Source of the DNA: Blastocatellia bacterium
GTDB taxonomy: Bacteria > Acidobacteriota > Blastocatellia > HR10
DNA: 64,000 bases
Direction of reading: 5' to 3'
NCBI GenBank assembly: GCA_025055075.1
Contig: JANWYV010000006.1
Coordinates: forward strand, 62,001-126,000
Below the pieces are notes generated by a model. That model did no database searches and had not been told where the DNA came from. It worked only from the letters and a program-made list of their open reading frames with translations. The position numbers and the translations under genes were made by a program. Positions 25,421 to 34,323 of the stretch are shown one piece after another; within the stretch, counting starts at the first letter, position 1; each line of letters opens with the position of its first letter.

Positions 25421-26013
25421 ACAAATCGCGAGCGCATCAGAGGCCGCGTGCATATACGGTCGCGCGCGTCTTGCTCGTCGTGAACCTTCTGTGGGAGGTG
25501 CCTTCGACAGATGCGCAATCGTGGTATGGTCCGGGGATGCGCCGGATCGAGCCCTTGGCGCGCTATGAGGTGAAGGTCGAGGATCATGTGTTTGTCCTCT
25601 ATCCGCTCGCTGTGACGCTGGACATGGAACGTCAGGAGACGACCGTTTGGCTCTACGTCGGATCCGAACGCGATCGAGGGAAGGTGCGGTATTTCTGTCC
25701 GCGCGGGGTACTGTTGCGCGATGGGGTGAGTGAGCGGCGCTTCGCGCTCAGCCGGTTGGAGGGGCTCTCCATTGTGCGGCGGAAAGGAGAATGTCTGGAG
25801 TTTCGCGCTCAGGGACCGGATCTGGACGCTCAGGCGCGCGCGCGATTCGAGGCCGTTGGGGAACAGCGATGGCGAGGCGACGAGAAGCCCTGGCCATCTC
25901 CGGCTCAAGTCGGCTTGGTCTTCTTCGGCCTTCCTTCTCCACGTGCGACGTATCTGGCCGTTCAATTGCCATTCGGCGAGGAGATCCTCATTGCGACGCG
26001 CGATCTGCGCTGA
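25417..26013 (+). CDS. Hypothetical exported protein
   Basis: A 198-residue protein with a basic amino terminus and a hydrophobic signal segment (about 15-27, V-A-R-V-L-L-V-V-N-L-L-W). The mature part contains several beta-strand-like stretches (Y-E-V-K-V-E-D-H-V-F-V-L-Y-P-L and T-T-V-W-L-Y-V-G-S-E). One Cys pair candidate is C in Y-F-C-P-R and C in K-G-E-C-L-E. No family is recognised. It starts on the ATGA of the previous orphan, so a cytoplasmic and an exported partner seem to be made in equal supply. Its stop is 25 bases before the -10 of the nfeD promoter. Confidence 0.68.
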   Translation: MNKSRAHQRPRAYTVARVLLVVNLLWEVPSTDAQSWYGPGMRRIEPLARYEVKVEDHVFVLYPLAVTLDMERQETTVWLYVGSERDRGKVRYFCPRGVLLRDGVSERRFALSRLEGLSIVRRKGECLEFRAQGPDLDAQARARFEAVGEQRWRGDEKPWPSPAQVGLVFFGLPSPRATYLAVQLPFGEEILIATRDLR

Positions 26014-26042
26014 TGACGCGGGCTCTCGTCTTGTGCTAAATT
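26013..26042 (+). promoter_or_regulatory. Extended -10 promoter for the nfeD-like gene
   Basis: ATGACG (26013-26018) 18 bases before TGC-TAAATT (hexamer 26037-26042). Only 12 bases separate the -10 from ATG 26055, and no ribosome site is present, so a very short leader is predicted. Confidence 0.5.
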
Positions 26043-26054
26043 ATTGCCGGATTT

Positions 26055-27392
26055 ATGAAGCATAGGCGGTTGATCGTACAAGCTGGATGTCTCACCGTGC
26101 TCCTCTGCGGCATCGCGCGGGCGGATGTCCATGTCGTGAACTTCGACGACATCGTGCATCCGGCGAGCGCGCAATTGGTCGAGCGGGCGATTCGCGTGGC
26201 CGAGCAAGCGCAATCGCGCGCGCTCATCATCACGTTGCGCACACCGGGGGGGCTCGTCTCGGCCATGCGGGAGATCGTCGAGCGCATCCTCGCTGCCCGT
26301 GTGCCCGTGGTCGTCTACGTCTCGCCGAGCGGAGCTAATGCGGCCTCCGCCGGCTTCTTCATCCTCATCGCTGCCGATGTCGCGGCCATGGCGCCGGGAA
26401 CGAACACGGGAGCCGCGCATCCAGTGGCCATCGGGATGGAGCAGGATCGCACGATGTATGAGAAGGCAGAGAACGATGCGGCGGCCTACATTCGCTCGCT
26501 CGCCGAGAAGCGAGGGCGCAATATCGAGCTGGCTGAAGCGGCCGTGCGCACGAGCCGTTCCTATACGGAGACGGAGGCGTTGCGCGAGGGATTGATCGAT
26601 CTCGTCGCGCGCGATCTCTCGGATCTGCTCGCGCAATTGGATGGGCGGACGATCCGTCGGTTGAGCGGAGAGACCGTCACGTTGCGCACGAAAGGGGAAT
26701 CGGTAGTGCGCATCGAACCCACCCTGCGCGAGCGGGTGCTCAGCTTCCTGGCGAATCCGAACATCGCCTTCGTGCTGGGCGCCATCGGCCTGCTCATGAT
26801 CTACTTCGAATTGAACAATCCGGGAGCGATCATCCCGGCCGTCGTCGGCACGATCGCTCTCGTGCTCGCCCTCTACGGGTTCCATCTGCTGCCGATCAGC
26901 TTGACCGGCGTGCTGCTGCTCATCATCGCCATCGCGCTCTTCATCGCCGAGGCGAAGATCCAGAGCTTCGGTGTGCTCGGGCTCGGGGGCGTCGTCTCGA
27001 TGATCATCGGGGCGCTGATGCTCGTGGATGCACCAGATCCGGCGATCCAGATCCACCGTTCGATCGCCATCGCGATCGCCGTTCCGACTGCTGTGGCGAT
27101 GATCGTGATCCTGCGCTTGGCCATGAAGGCGCGGGAGCAAAAGGTCGTCACTGGCGATCTCGGCATGGTGGGGTTGATCGGGACGGCGGAGACGGAGCTG
27201 AATCCCGAGGGGCAGGTCTTTGTGCGCGGCGAGTTGTGGAGCGCTATTGCCTCTTCCCGGATCGCCAAGGGCGAACGCGTGCGCGTCGTGGGGATCGATG
27301 GCTTGAAGTTGCGCGTCGAAGCCATGCAACCTCTGGAGCCGCCACGCCAGACCTCCATCCTGGACGTGGCCCGAAATGAGGAGCGCACCTGA
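26055..27392 (+). CDS. NfeD-family membrane-bound ClpP-class serine protease
   Basis: A 445-residue long-form NfeD (NfeD1b). A signal peptide (about 1-23) is followed by a periplasmic crotonase/ClpP-like protease domain. T-P-G-G-L-V forms the oxyanion loop, the nucleophile is Ser in [12 protein letters not shown], and a Lys in S-L-A-E-K-R-G-R is a likely general base. Three to four membrane helices (about 235-355) and a C-terminal NfeD OB-fold domain (about 370-440) follow. In archaea such enzymes cleave the C terminus of the partner stomatin. The next gene encodes that SPFH partner, which strengthens the assignment. The pair probably organises membrane microdomains. Confidence 0.92.
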   Translation: MKHRRLIVQAGCLTVLLCGIARADVHVVNFDDIVHPASAQLVERAIRVAEQAQSRALIITLRTPGGLVSAMREIVERILAARVPVVVYVSPSGANAASAGFFILIAADVAAMAPGTNTGAAHPVAIGMEQDRTMYEKAENDAAAYIRSLAEKRGRNIELAEAAVRTSRSYTETEALREGLIDLVARDLSDLLAQLDGRTIRRLSGETVTLRTKGESVVRIEPTLRERVLSFLANPNIAFVLGAIGLLMIYFELNNPGAIIPAVVGTIALVLALYGFHLLPISLTGVLLLIIAIALFIAEAKIQSFGVLGLGGVVSMIIGALMLVDAPDPAIQIHRSIAIAIAVPTAVAMIVILRLAMKAREQKVVTGDLGMVGLIGTAETELNPEGQVFVRGELWSAIASSRIAKGERVRVVGIDGLKLRVEAMQPLEPPRQTSILDVARNEERT

Positions 27393-27444
27393 GCGGGAAT
27401 CCCGCAGGGAGCGGGGACCTCGGTGCATGCGAAAGGAGGGAGCT

Positions 27445-28227
27445 ATGCCGGAACTCTTCACGGGATCCACGATCGCGGTGGTCATCCTGCTGCTTTGGGT
27501 GTTGAGCTGGATCAAGGTCATCAATGAGTACGAACGCGGCGTCGTCTTCACCTTCGGGCGATTGCGACCTGAGCCGAAACCCCCGGGCATTCGCCTGGTG
27601 ATCGGCCCCTTCCAACGCATGGTGCGCGTGAGCTTGCGCACCGTCGCGATGGACGTACCCCCGCAGGACGTCATCACGCGCGATAACGTCTCGGTGAAGG
27701 TGAATGCCGTCGTCTACTTCCGCGTCATTGATGCGAATAAGGCCATCGTCGAGGTCGAGAATTATCTCTACGCCACCTCGCAGCTCGCGCAAACGACCTT
27801 GCGCTCGGTCTGCGGCGAAGTCGAATTAGACGATCTTCTCAGCAAGCGCGAGGAGCTGAACGCCCGCTTGCAGCGCATCCTCGACAAGCACACCGACCCG
27901 TGGGGAATCAAAGTGAGCATGGTCGAGATCAAGGCCGTGGATCTGCCGCAGGAGATGATTCGAGCGATCTCTAAGCAGGCGGAGGCCGAACGCGAGAAGC
28001 GCGCCAAGATCATTCATGCTGAGGGCGAATATCTGGCCGCGCAGCAATTGACCGATGCCGCGCGGAAGCTCGCCCAGGAGCCGCTCTCCATCCAACTGCG
28101 GTACCTGCAGACGCTCACTGAGATCGGTGCGGAGAAGAATTCAACCGTCGTCTTCCCGTTACCCCTCGAGTTGCTCTCCGTCCTTGCTCCGCGACAAGCT
28201 CGAGCGGAGGTGACGGATCGGTCTTGA
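27445..28227 (+). CDS. SPFH/stomatin-like (slipin) membrane protein
   Basis: A 260-residue slipin. An N-terminal membrane hairpin (residues 8-22) is followed by the SPFH domain (about 25-185) with the signature [10 protein letters not shown], then [15 protein letters not shown] and a W-G-I-K-V-x-x-V-E-I-K segment. A helical coiled-coil region ([15 protein letters not shown]) drives oligomer formation. It is the usual partner and substrate of the NfeD protease encoded 52 bases upstream. ATG 27445 is chosen because GAAAGGAGGG precedes it. Confidence 0.93.
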   Translation: MPELFTGSTIAVVILLLWVLSWIKVINEYERGVVFTFGRLRPEPKPPGIRLVIGPFQRMVRVSLRTVAMDVPPQDVITRDNVSVKVNAVVYFRVIDANKAIVEVENYLYATSQLAQTTLRSVCGEVELDDLLSKREELNARLQRILDKHTDPWGIKVSMVEIKAVDLPQEMIRAISKQAEAEREKRAKIIHAEGEYLAAQQLTDAARKLAQEPLSIQLRYLQTLTEIGAEKNSTVVFPLPLELLSVLAPRQARAEVTDRS

Positions 28228-28240
28228 GGCGAGACGTCCT

Positions 28241-28687
28241 ATGCACGATGACATTCGAGCGAGAAGCCGACGTGCGATTGTGCTCTTCATTGGCTCTGTG
28301 ACGTTGGCTTTTGCCATGTTCACCACGGGCTTGCTCATCGGGCGATGGGTGCGAGTCCCCGAATCAGCGGCGACGATTCATGAGGAGAAATCGCCGAGCG
28401 GGAGCCGATCGGAAGAGGTGGCGGCATCCGCGTCGCCGGACGAACCCGCGTCGTATCTGATCCAAGCGGGACGTTTCTCTTCCGCTTCGGAGGCCGAGCG
28501 TTTCGCCGCCCATTTGAAAGAACGGGGCTTCGATCAGGCATTCACTCGCCCGCGTTCGACGCCCGACGGTGAGTCGGTTGTGGAGGTCGTTCTGGGGCCT
28601 TTCGAGGACACTGAGGCCGCTGCTCGCACGCTGCGCGAGCTGAGGAACTATGGCGTGTCCGACGTGCGCTTGATCCCCAACCGATGA
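28241..28687 (+). CDS. Membrane-anchored SPOR-domain protein
   Basis: A 148-residue protein with one transmembrane helix (about 12-32, V-L-F-I-G-S-V-T-L-A-F-A-M-F), a short linker and a C-terminal SPOR domain (about 68-147). The domain has the expected pattern I-Q-A-G-R-F-S-S-x-x-E-A-E-R-F-A, K-E-R-G-F-D and V-V-L-G-P-F-E-D-T-E-A-A. SPOR domains bind denuded glycan strands at division sites, so a septal role is likely. It follows the SPFH gene by 13 bases and precedes lnt by 16, forming one envelope operon. Confidence 0.85.
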   Translation: MHDDIRARSRRAIVLFIGSVTLAFAMFTTGLLIGRWVRVPESAATIHEEKSPSGSRSEEVAASASPDEPASYLIQAGRFSSASEAERFAAHLKERGFDQAFTRPRSTPDGESVVEVVLGPFEDTEAAARTLRELRNYGVSDVRLIPNR

Positions 28688-28703
28688 CGCGCGCTCGTCG
28701 GAG

Positions 28704-30335
28704 ATGGGCGAGCACTTTGCGACGGCCTCTGCGAAACGAACGGAGCACACGATTCCGATGGCTCCGCGCAATGCGCCGTTGGCGCTGAGTGATTGGGTGT
28801 GTGCTGGAGCGACGGCGCTCGCCTTCGTCCTCGCGTTTCCATCTCCTCTGGGAGAGGGCATATGGCTCCTCGCGTGGGGAGCGTGGATCCCTCTCCTCTT
28901 CCGCCTCGCGACGCGAGGTTCCCTCTCTCTTCGGGAGGTCGCCCTTCTCGGTTCGGGCGTGGCGCTCGTCGTCTTCTATGGGAGCTTTTCATGGCTGACG
29001 TTTCCCATCGTTCACTACGGGGGAGTGCCCACGCCGATCGCCTATGCGCTCCTGCTCATTCCGGCGTTCGTCCTCTCGATCTTCTTCTCCGCGTTCCTAT
29101 GGCTCGCGCGATGGGGGATTGTTCGGTGGGGAAGAACAGGAGTCTTCATGGCACCGTTCTTTTGGGTCGCCTTGGAATGGGCGCGCGTCCGCCTGACGCG
29201 GCATGGCTGGAACTTGTTCGGATATAGCCAGGCGAGCGTTCCCGAGCTGATTCAAATCGCGCGCGGCACGGGCGTGCTGGGGGTGAGCTTCCTGCTGCTC
29301 CTGGCGAATGCGCTCGGTCTCTTCTTCATCCTGCGCGAGACGAAGCTGTGGCGACGGCTTCTTCTGGGCATCGGGGCTCCCCTCGCGCTCGTGAGTCTGG
29401 TCTTCCTCGTCGGAAGGACAGCTCGCCCGGAGATTCAGCCCGGGACGTCTCTCGTGCACGTCTTCGCCGTGCAACCAGTGATCCCCGTCATCGGGCGCGG
29501 CGCCGGATTGCGCGCTCCGGATGTGGTCGAGAGCTTGAATCGGCATCTGCGCCTCTCCGAAGAGGTCCTCGCTGAAGGGAAAGGAGATGACGCGCACCCG
29601 CGGCTGCTCGTCTGGCCGGAGTCGCCGATGAATCTCTCATTGGATGAGGACGAAGCGATTGCGGCATATCTCGCCGATTTCGCGCGCCGACATGGGGTGT
29701 ATCTTCTGCTGAATCACCTGGGGAAGAGCGGTCGCGGTTGGCATAACAGCGCCGCCATGCTCTCTCCTCAGGGCGCGCGCATCGCCGATTATCACAAGAT
29801 TCGGCTTCTGGAATTCGGCGAGTACGTTCCCGGGCGCGAACTCCTTCCCTTCTTGAAGAAGATCCCGGCCCTGGCGGGCGACTTCGTGCCGGGGCGCGAG
29901 TACGCGGTCGCCGATGTGGGGCGCGCGCGCATCGGGACGTTCATTTGTTTCGAATCCGCTTTCCCGGAGATTCCGCGCGCGCTCGTACGCCGAGGGGCGA
30001 CGCTGCTGGTGAACATCTCCAATGATGGTTGGTTTGGAACGACTGCAGGCGCGCGCCAGCATCTCTATCACGCCGTTCTTCGCGCCGTCGAGATGGGGCG
30101 TCCGCTCGTGCGCGTGACCAATAGTGGCATCACGGCCTTGATCACTCCTTATGGCGAGGTGCGGGACGCCACGCCGCTATTTCAAATGGCGACGCGCCAT
30201 TGGCTCGTGCGCGCTCCCTCATCCTCTTCTCCTCTCACGTGGTATGCGCGACATGGCGAGTTCTTCGCTTGGTTCTGCGCCGCGGCAAGCGGAGGCCTCC
30301 TGATTTTGGGAATGTATCGAAAACCACGGGCATGA
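28704..30335 (+). CDS. lnt: Apolipoprotein N-acyltransferase Lnt
   Basis: A 543-residue inner-membrane enzyme that adds the third acyl chain to lipoproteins, as in Gram-negative bacteria. About seven hydrophobic helices occupy residues 25-240. The periplasmic nitrilase-like domain (about 250-510) holds the catalytic triad E306 (W-P-E-S-P), K365 (H-K-I-R-L-L-E-F-G-E-Y-V-P-G) and C415 (F-I-C-F-E-S), matching Glu267, Lys335 and Cys387 of E. coli. N-D-G-W-F-G-T-T and N-S-G-I-T are also conserved. The start is uncertain: ATG 28704 has GGAG directly adjacent, and ATG 28758 is an alternative. It converges with ispA, ten bases apart. Confidence 0.93.
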   Translation: MGEHFATASAKRTEHTIPMAPRNAPLALSDWVCAGATALAFVLAFPSPLGEGIWLLAWGAWIPLLFRLATRGSLSLREVALLGSGVALVVFYGSFSWLTFPIVHYGGVPTPIAYALLLIPAFVLSIFFSAFLWLARWGIVRWGRTGVFMAPFFWVALEWARVRLTRHGWNLFGYSQASVPELIQIARGTGVLGVSFLLLLANALGLFFILRETKLWRRLLLGIGAPLALVSLVFLVGRTARPEIQPGTSLVHVFAVQPVIPVIGRGAGLRAPDVVESLNRHLRLSEEVLAEGKGDDAHPRLLVWPESPMNLSLDEDEAIAAYLADFARRHGVYLLLNHLGKSGRGWHNSAAMLSPQGARIADYHKIRLLEFGEYVPGRELLPFLKKIPALAGDFVPGREYAVADVGRARIGTFICFESAFPEIPRALVRRGATLLVNISNDGWFGTTAGARQHLYHAVLRAVEMGRPLVRVTNSGITALITPYGEVRDATPLFQMATRHWLVRAPSSSSPLTWYARHGEFFAWFCAAASGGLLILGMYRKPRA

Positions 30336-30345
30336 GGGACGCGCC

Positions 30346-31260
30346 CTATGCGCGACGTTCGAGGACGAGGCGAGCCAGGTCGGCGAGTCGCTCCGAACGC
30401 GGGAGCAATCGGAGCGCTTCGAGGGCTTCGCCGATGAGCGCCTCGGCCTTCTGCCGAGAGGCCTCCACACCGTACAGACGCGGATAGGTCGCTTTGCGAG
30501 CGGCGGCATCTTTGCCCGGCGTCTTTCCGATCTCCTCAGGCGTCCCCGTGACGTCGAGCACATCGTCAATGATCTGGAAGGCGAGCCCCAGACATTCTCC
30601 ATAACGCGTGAGCGCTCGCATTTGCTCCGGCGTCGCCCCGCCCAAAATCCCGCCGGCGCGCACTGAGACGGTGATCAGCGCTCCCGTCTTCAGGCGATGA
30701 ATGGCCGCGAGTCTCGGCTCATCGAAAGGTTGTCCCTCCGTCAAGAGATCCAGCACTTGGCCGCCGACCATCCCCTCCACCGTCCCCGCCGCTCGCGCGA
30801 TCTCCGCGATCACCCGCACCTGGCGATCGCGATGCGAAGGCGGAATCGGGAGCTCGGCCAACGTTTGGAAGGCGAGCGTGAGCAAGGCATCGCCCGCCAA
30901 AAGCGCGATCGCTTCGCCAAAGACCTTGTGGCATGTCGGCTGACCACGTCGCCAATCGTCGTTGTCGAGTGCTGGAAGGTCATCGTGGATGAGCGAATAA
31001 GTGTGAATCATCTCCAGAGCGCATGCCGTCGGCAGGAGCCACGATTCCGGGACGTCGAACATCTCTCCGGTCGCGATCGCAAGGATCGGACGCAAGCGCT
31101 TCCCTCCGGCGAAGAGGCTATATCGCATGGCGCGATGAATCACTTCCGGAGGCGTCGCTTCCGAAGGGACGAGTTGATCGAGCCAATGATGGAGGCGCTC
31201 TCGCTGCGCGCTCAGATATTCGGCCAGCTCGGTCGCTCGTCGTTCCAACGGCATCGTCAC
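30346..31260 (-). CDS. ispA: Farnesyl/geranylgeranyl diphosphate synthase (IspA-like)
   Basis: A 304-residue short-chain prenyl transferase. G-G-K-R-L-R-P-I-L precedes the first aspartate-rich motif, [11 protein letters not shown]. The two-residue insertion (D-D-x-x-x-x-D) is the mark of bacterial farnesyl and geranylgeranyl synthases. The second motif is F-Q-I-I-D-D-V-L-D. It supplies the precursor for the long-chain enzyme at 23581. It overlaps xseB by ATGA, giving the familiar xseA-xseB-ispA order. Confidence 0.92.
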   Translation of the reverse strand: MTMPLERRATELAEYLSAQRERLHHWLDQLVPSEATPPEVIHRAMRYSLFAGGKRLRPILAIATGEMFDVPESWLLPTACALEMIHTYSLIHDDLPALDNDDWRRGQPTCHKVFGEAIALLAGDALLTLAFQTLAELPIPPSHRDRQVRVIAEIARAAGTVEGMVGGQVLDLLTEGQPFDEPRLAAIHRLKTGALITVSVRAGGILGGATPEQMRALTRYGECLGLAFQIIDDVLDVTGTPEEIGKTPGKDAAARKATYPRLYGVEASRQKAEALIGEALEALRLLPRSERLADLARLVLERRA

Positions 31261-31517
31261 AGCCGAGGGGCCTCCTCCTCAGGGGGTTCTTCAAACGGTT
31301 GAGCCTCGTACTCCCCGCGGGCGTTTTTGATGAGGATCTCGACCTTTCGCTCAGCTTCTTCGAGACGCTTCTGGCACTCCCGCGAGAGCCGGACGCCGCG
31401 CTCGAAAAGCTCTAGCGCACGCTCCAGCGGCAGATCCCCATTCTCCAGTTGCTCGACGATGCCCTCCAGTTCTTTGAGGGCGGCCTCGAAGTCCGTTGGT
31501 TTGGATGCCTTATTCAT
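31257..31517 (-). CDS. xseB: Exonuclease VII small subunit
   Basis: An 86-residue helical protein with the XseB pattern: [23 protein letters not shown] then [11 protein letters not shown]. It binds the large subunit to form exonuclease VII, which degrades single-stranded DNA to oligonucleotides. An acidic C-terminal tail of about 15 residues is extra. It overlaps xseA by eight bases upstream and ispA by four downstream, so all three are translationally coupled. Confidence 0.93.
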   Translation of the reverse strand: MNKASKPTDFEAALKELEGIVEQLENGDLPLERALELFERGVRLSRECQKRLEEAERKVEILIKNARGEYEAQPFEEPPEEEAPRL

Positions 31518-32877
31518 CCAACTCCACCTCTTCGGTCACTGCGGTCAGCCGGCCTTTGAAGAGCCGAACGCGCAGGCGTTCGCCCACGCGCACTTCGGCC
31601 ACATCGCGAACGATGACGTGGCGTTCGTTCCACACGATGGCATATCCGCGCGAGAGAACGGCCAATGGGCTGAGCGCGTCGAGCTTTCCCACAGCGAGGC
31701 TCAAGCGACGCCGACACATGTGCAGGCGTTCGCGAATCGTCGCCTCTAATCGGTTCCGAAGTACGGCCAAGCGCCCGTGGATCTCCGCCAAGCGTCGGCT
31801 CGGACGCTGCGCCGTGAGGCGCATCGAAAGTGCGGCGAAGCGTTCTCGTGTGGCGCGCACGCGTCGAGTCATGGCAATTTGCAATTGGTAATCCAACTCA
31901 TCCGCTCGCTGCCGCGCGTGCTGCACGGCCGTGCGCACTCGCAGGAAGCCCGGGCGCGCACGAAGTTGCAAGAGGCGCTCGCGCCATCTCGCGAGAAGAT
32001 AGCGCGCCGCTTTCACCGCACGCGACTCCAGCGCGGCGAATCGCTCGATCAGTTCATCCCGACGTGCAGCGACCATTTCGGCGGCCGCCGACGGCGTCGG
32101 GGCGCGCACATCTGCGACGAAATCGGCAATAGTGAAATCGGTCTCATGTCCGACGGCCGAGATGATGGGAATCCGCGAGTGAAAGATAGCGCGCGCGACG
32201 ATCTCCTCATTGAACGCCCACAGGTCTTCGATCGAACCCCCACCGCGCCCGACAATGAGGACGTCCAGGTCGTCGCGCTGATTCATGAGGCGAATGGCTG
32301 CAGCGATCTCCTCGGCGGCCCCTTCCCCTTGGACGCGCACAGGGAAGATCAAGACGTCAATGCCACGATTGCGCCGCTTCAGGATGCGCAAGATGTCACG
32401 GATGGCGGCGCCCGTCGGGGAGGTGATCACACCAATCTTCCTTGGCATGAGTGGAAGTGGGCGCTTGCGCGCGGGATCGAATAATCCTTCCGCCGCCAAC
32501 CGGGCTTTCAGTTGCTCGAACGCCAATTGCAAGGAGCCAATGCCGACCGGCTCCATGTACGCGACCAATAGGCGATACTCGCCACGCTTCTCGAAGACGC
32601 TCAGCCGTCCGCGCGCATAGACCTCCAGTCCGTCCTCGAGCTGAAAGCGAATCAGCCGATTCTGCGAGCGGAAGCAAACGCAGGGCAATTGCGCAACCGC
32701 GTCCTTCAACGTGAAATACCAATGGCCGGAGCTGTGGGACTTGAAATTGGAGATCTCACCTCGAACCCAAACATCGGGGAATTCCCCCTCCAGCAAATCC
32801 CTAATCCGCGAGGTCAATTCGCTGACGGTGAAAGCCTGTCGCTCGGCCGTCAGCTTCGCCAAGATCGTCGACTCCAT
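31510..32877 (-). CDS. xseA: Exonuclease VII large subunit
   Basis: A 455-residue nuclease subunit. An N-terminal OB fold (about 15-110, F-T-V-S-E-L-T and V-R-G-E-I-S-N-F-K) binds single-stranded DNA. The catalytic region follows, with K-I-G-V-I-T-S-P-T-G-A-A, D-V-L-I-V-G-R-G-G-G-S-I-E-D-L-W and S-A-V-G-H-E-T-D-F-T-I-A-D. A long coiled coil and C-terminal small beta domain complete it. ATG 32877 is preceded by CCGGAG. A strong promoter lies in the end of the permease gene upstream, so the operon can be expressed independently of it. Confidence 0.95.
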   Translation of the reverse strand: MESTILAKLTAERQAFTVSELTSRIRDLLEGEFPDVWVRGEISNFKSHSSGHWYFTLKDAVAQLPCVCFRSQNRLIRFQLEDGLEVYARGRLSVFEKRGEYRLLVAYMEPVGIGSLQLAFEQLKARLAAEGLFDPARKRPLPLMPRKIGVITSPTGAAIRDILRILKRRNRGIDVLIFPVRVQGEGAAEEIAAAIRLMNQRDDLDVLIVGRGGGSIEDLWAFNEEIVARAIFHSRIPIISAVGHETDFTIADFVADVRAPTPSAAAEMVAARRDELIERFAALESRAVKAARYLLARWRERLLQLRARPGFLRVRTAVQHARQRADELDYQLQIAMTRRVRATRERFAALSMRLTAQRPSRRLAEIHGRLAVLRNRLEATIRERLHMCRRRLSLAVGKLDALSPLAVLSRGYAIVWNERHVIVRDVAEVRVGERLRVRLFKGRLTAVTEEVELDE

Positions 32878-32917
32878 GCGTCGCTCCGGCTTCGATTCGA
32901 TGCGTCCTACAAGCCGA

Positions 32918-32947
32918 ATATTAGCCCGCGGTCGAGGGGGGTGTCAA
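32918..32947 (-). promoter_or_regulatory. Sigma-70-type promoter for xseA-xseB-ispA
   Basis: On the minus strand, a perfect TTGACA (32947-32942), 18-base spacer and TAATAT (32923-32918). The -10 overlaps the TAA stop codon of the upstream permease gene. The leader would be about 34 bases. Confidence 0.75.
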
Positions 32948-34306
32948 ATCGCGCTCGTGCATCGCGTCGCCCGCGAGCTTGCGCTTCCAGAGCAGATACG
33001 CGGGGAGCCCGGAGAGCATGATGCCCAATCCAAGCGCTGATTCGCGCGGCGCGCCCACGAACGTGCTCACCGTGAGGACGAGCGCCAGCCCACCGAAGAG
33101 CAGCGGGGCGAGAGGATACCCCGGCGTGCGAAACGGACGTTCGACGTCGGGGAATTTTCGTCGCAGGAAGAGGCAGCCGACGGTCGTCAGTCCATAGAAG
33201 ACCCATGCGGCGAAGATCACATAGGTGAAGAGCTGCTCGTAGGTGCCGCTCGCGGCCAGTAGCGACGCCCAGGCCGCTTGCGCGAGGATCGCCACATGCG
33301 GGACACGAAAGCGTTCGTGGATCCGCGCGACCTTTTTGAAGAAGAGCCCGTCGGCAGCCATCGCGTAGAAGATACGCGCGCCCGAAAGGATTGAACCGTT
33401 CAACGCGCCCAGAATGGAGATCAAAATTGCCAGAGAGACGATCGTCGCTCCCGGCGCGCCGAGGACGCGCTCGATAGCATCGGCGGCCACGCGCTCGCTC
33501 GCCTGGATCGCGGCGATGGGCAGCACATAAAAATACGCGAGATTAGCCAGCAGATACACGAGAATGACGGCGAGCGTGCCGAGCACCAACGCGCGCGGAA
33601 TCGTGCGCGCCGGATTCGCGATCTCTCCCGCGACCATATTGACGTTATTCCAGCCGTCGTACGCCCATAGCGCGGCGACCATGGCGACGCCGAAGCGCCC
33701 GAACCACTCGCCGTGCGCAGACTCTGGCCATATCGGCCGATAATGCGCCGTCGTCCCGTCCCCGAGGAGGAAGGCGAGCCCAACCAATCCCAAAATGAGC
33801 GCCAGCTTGAGCGCGGTGAGCCCAGCTTGCACAGCGCCGCCAACGCGAACGCCGCGACAGTTCACCAGTGAGAGTGCGAGCACGCACGCGATGGCGATGA
33901 TCCTGCTCTCTTTCTCCGAGAGGGGGAAGAAATGGCCGAGGTAGATGGCGAATCCGGCCGCCAGCGCTGCGATCGAACCCGTCTTGATCACCAGAAACTG
34001 CGTCCAGCCATAAAGGAAGCCCCAGAGTGGACCATACGCCAGACGCAGGTACACATACTCGCCGCCGACGCGGGAGAACGCCGCTCCCAACTCCGCATAG
34101 GTGAAGGCGCCCAGCAGCGATAATCCTCCCGCTAGGAGCCACACGGCGAAGACCAAGCCCGGCGCTTCCACCGCTCGCGCAATCGTGTTCGGGACGATGA
34201 AGATGCCCGTTCCGATAATAGTCCCCACGATGATCGAACTGGCCTCCTTGAGGCCGAGTCCGCGATGCAGTTTCTCCTCGCCGAGTGTCGGCGTAGGAAC
34301 AGCCAT
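32921..34306 (-). CDS. APC-superfamily amino-acid permease
   Basis: A 461-residue inner-membrane transporter with about 12 hydrophobic helices. The helix-1 unwinding motif is I-I-G-T-G-I-F-I-V-P. The E-Y-V-Y-L-R-L-A-Y-G segment after helix 2 and A-Y-D-G-W-N-N-V-N in helix 6 are typical of the LAT/cationic amino-acid branch. Substrate cannot be fixed; neutral amino acids are a reasonable guess. GGAGGGGG lies directly upstream of two adjacent ATG codons, and the second (34306) has better spacing. It follows the M28 peptidase gene by 17 bases, fitting uptake of released amino acids. Confidence 0.9.
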   Translation of the reverse strand: MAVPTPTLGEEKLHRGLGLKEASSIIVGTIIGTGIFIVPNTIARAVEAPGLVFAVWLLAGGLSLLGAFTYAELGAAFSRVGGEYVYLRLAYGPLWGFLYGWTQFLVIKTGSIAALAAGFAIYLGHFFPLSEKESRIIAIACVLALSLVNCRGVRVGGAVQAGLTALKLALILGLVGLAFLLGDGTTAHYRPIWPESAHGEWFGRFGVAMVAALWAYDGWNNVNMVAGEIANPARTIPRALVLGTLAVILVYLLANLAYFYVLPIAAIQASERVAADAIERVLGAPGATIVSLAILISILGALNGSILSGARIFYAMAADGLFFKKVARIHERFRVPHVAILAQAAWASLLAASGTYEQLFTYVIFAAWVFYGLTTVGCLFLRRKFPDVERPFRTPGYPLAPLLFGGLALVLTVSTFVGAPRESALGLGIMLSGLPAYLLWKRKLAGDAMHERDLTPPSTAG

Positions 34307-34323
34307 CATCCCCCTCCCTGGCC

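Noticed and set aside
25962-27677. 571-codon open frame on the minus strand
   Set aside because: Antisense to the nfeD and SPFH genes, composed of Arg/His/Asp-rich sequence without any motif; the plus-strand genes have clear domains and starts.
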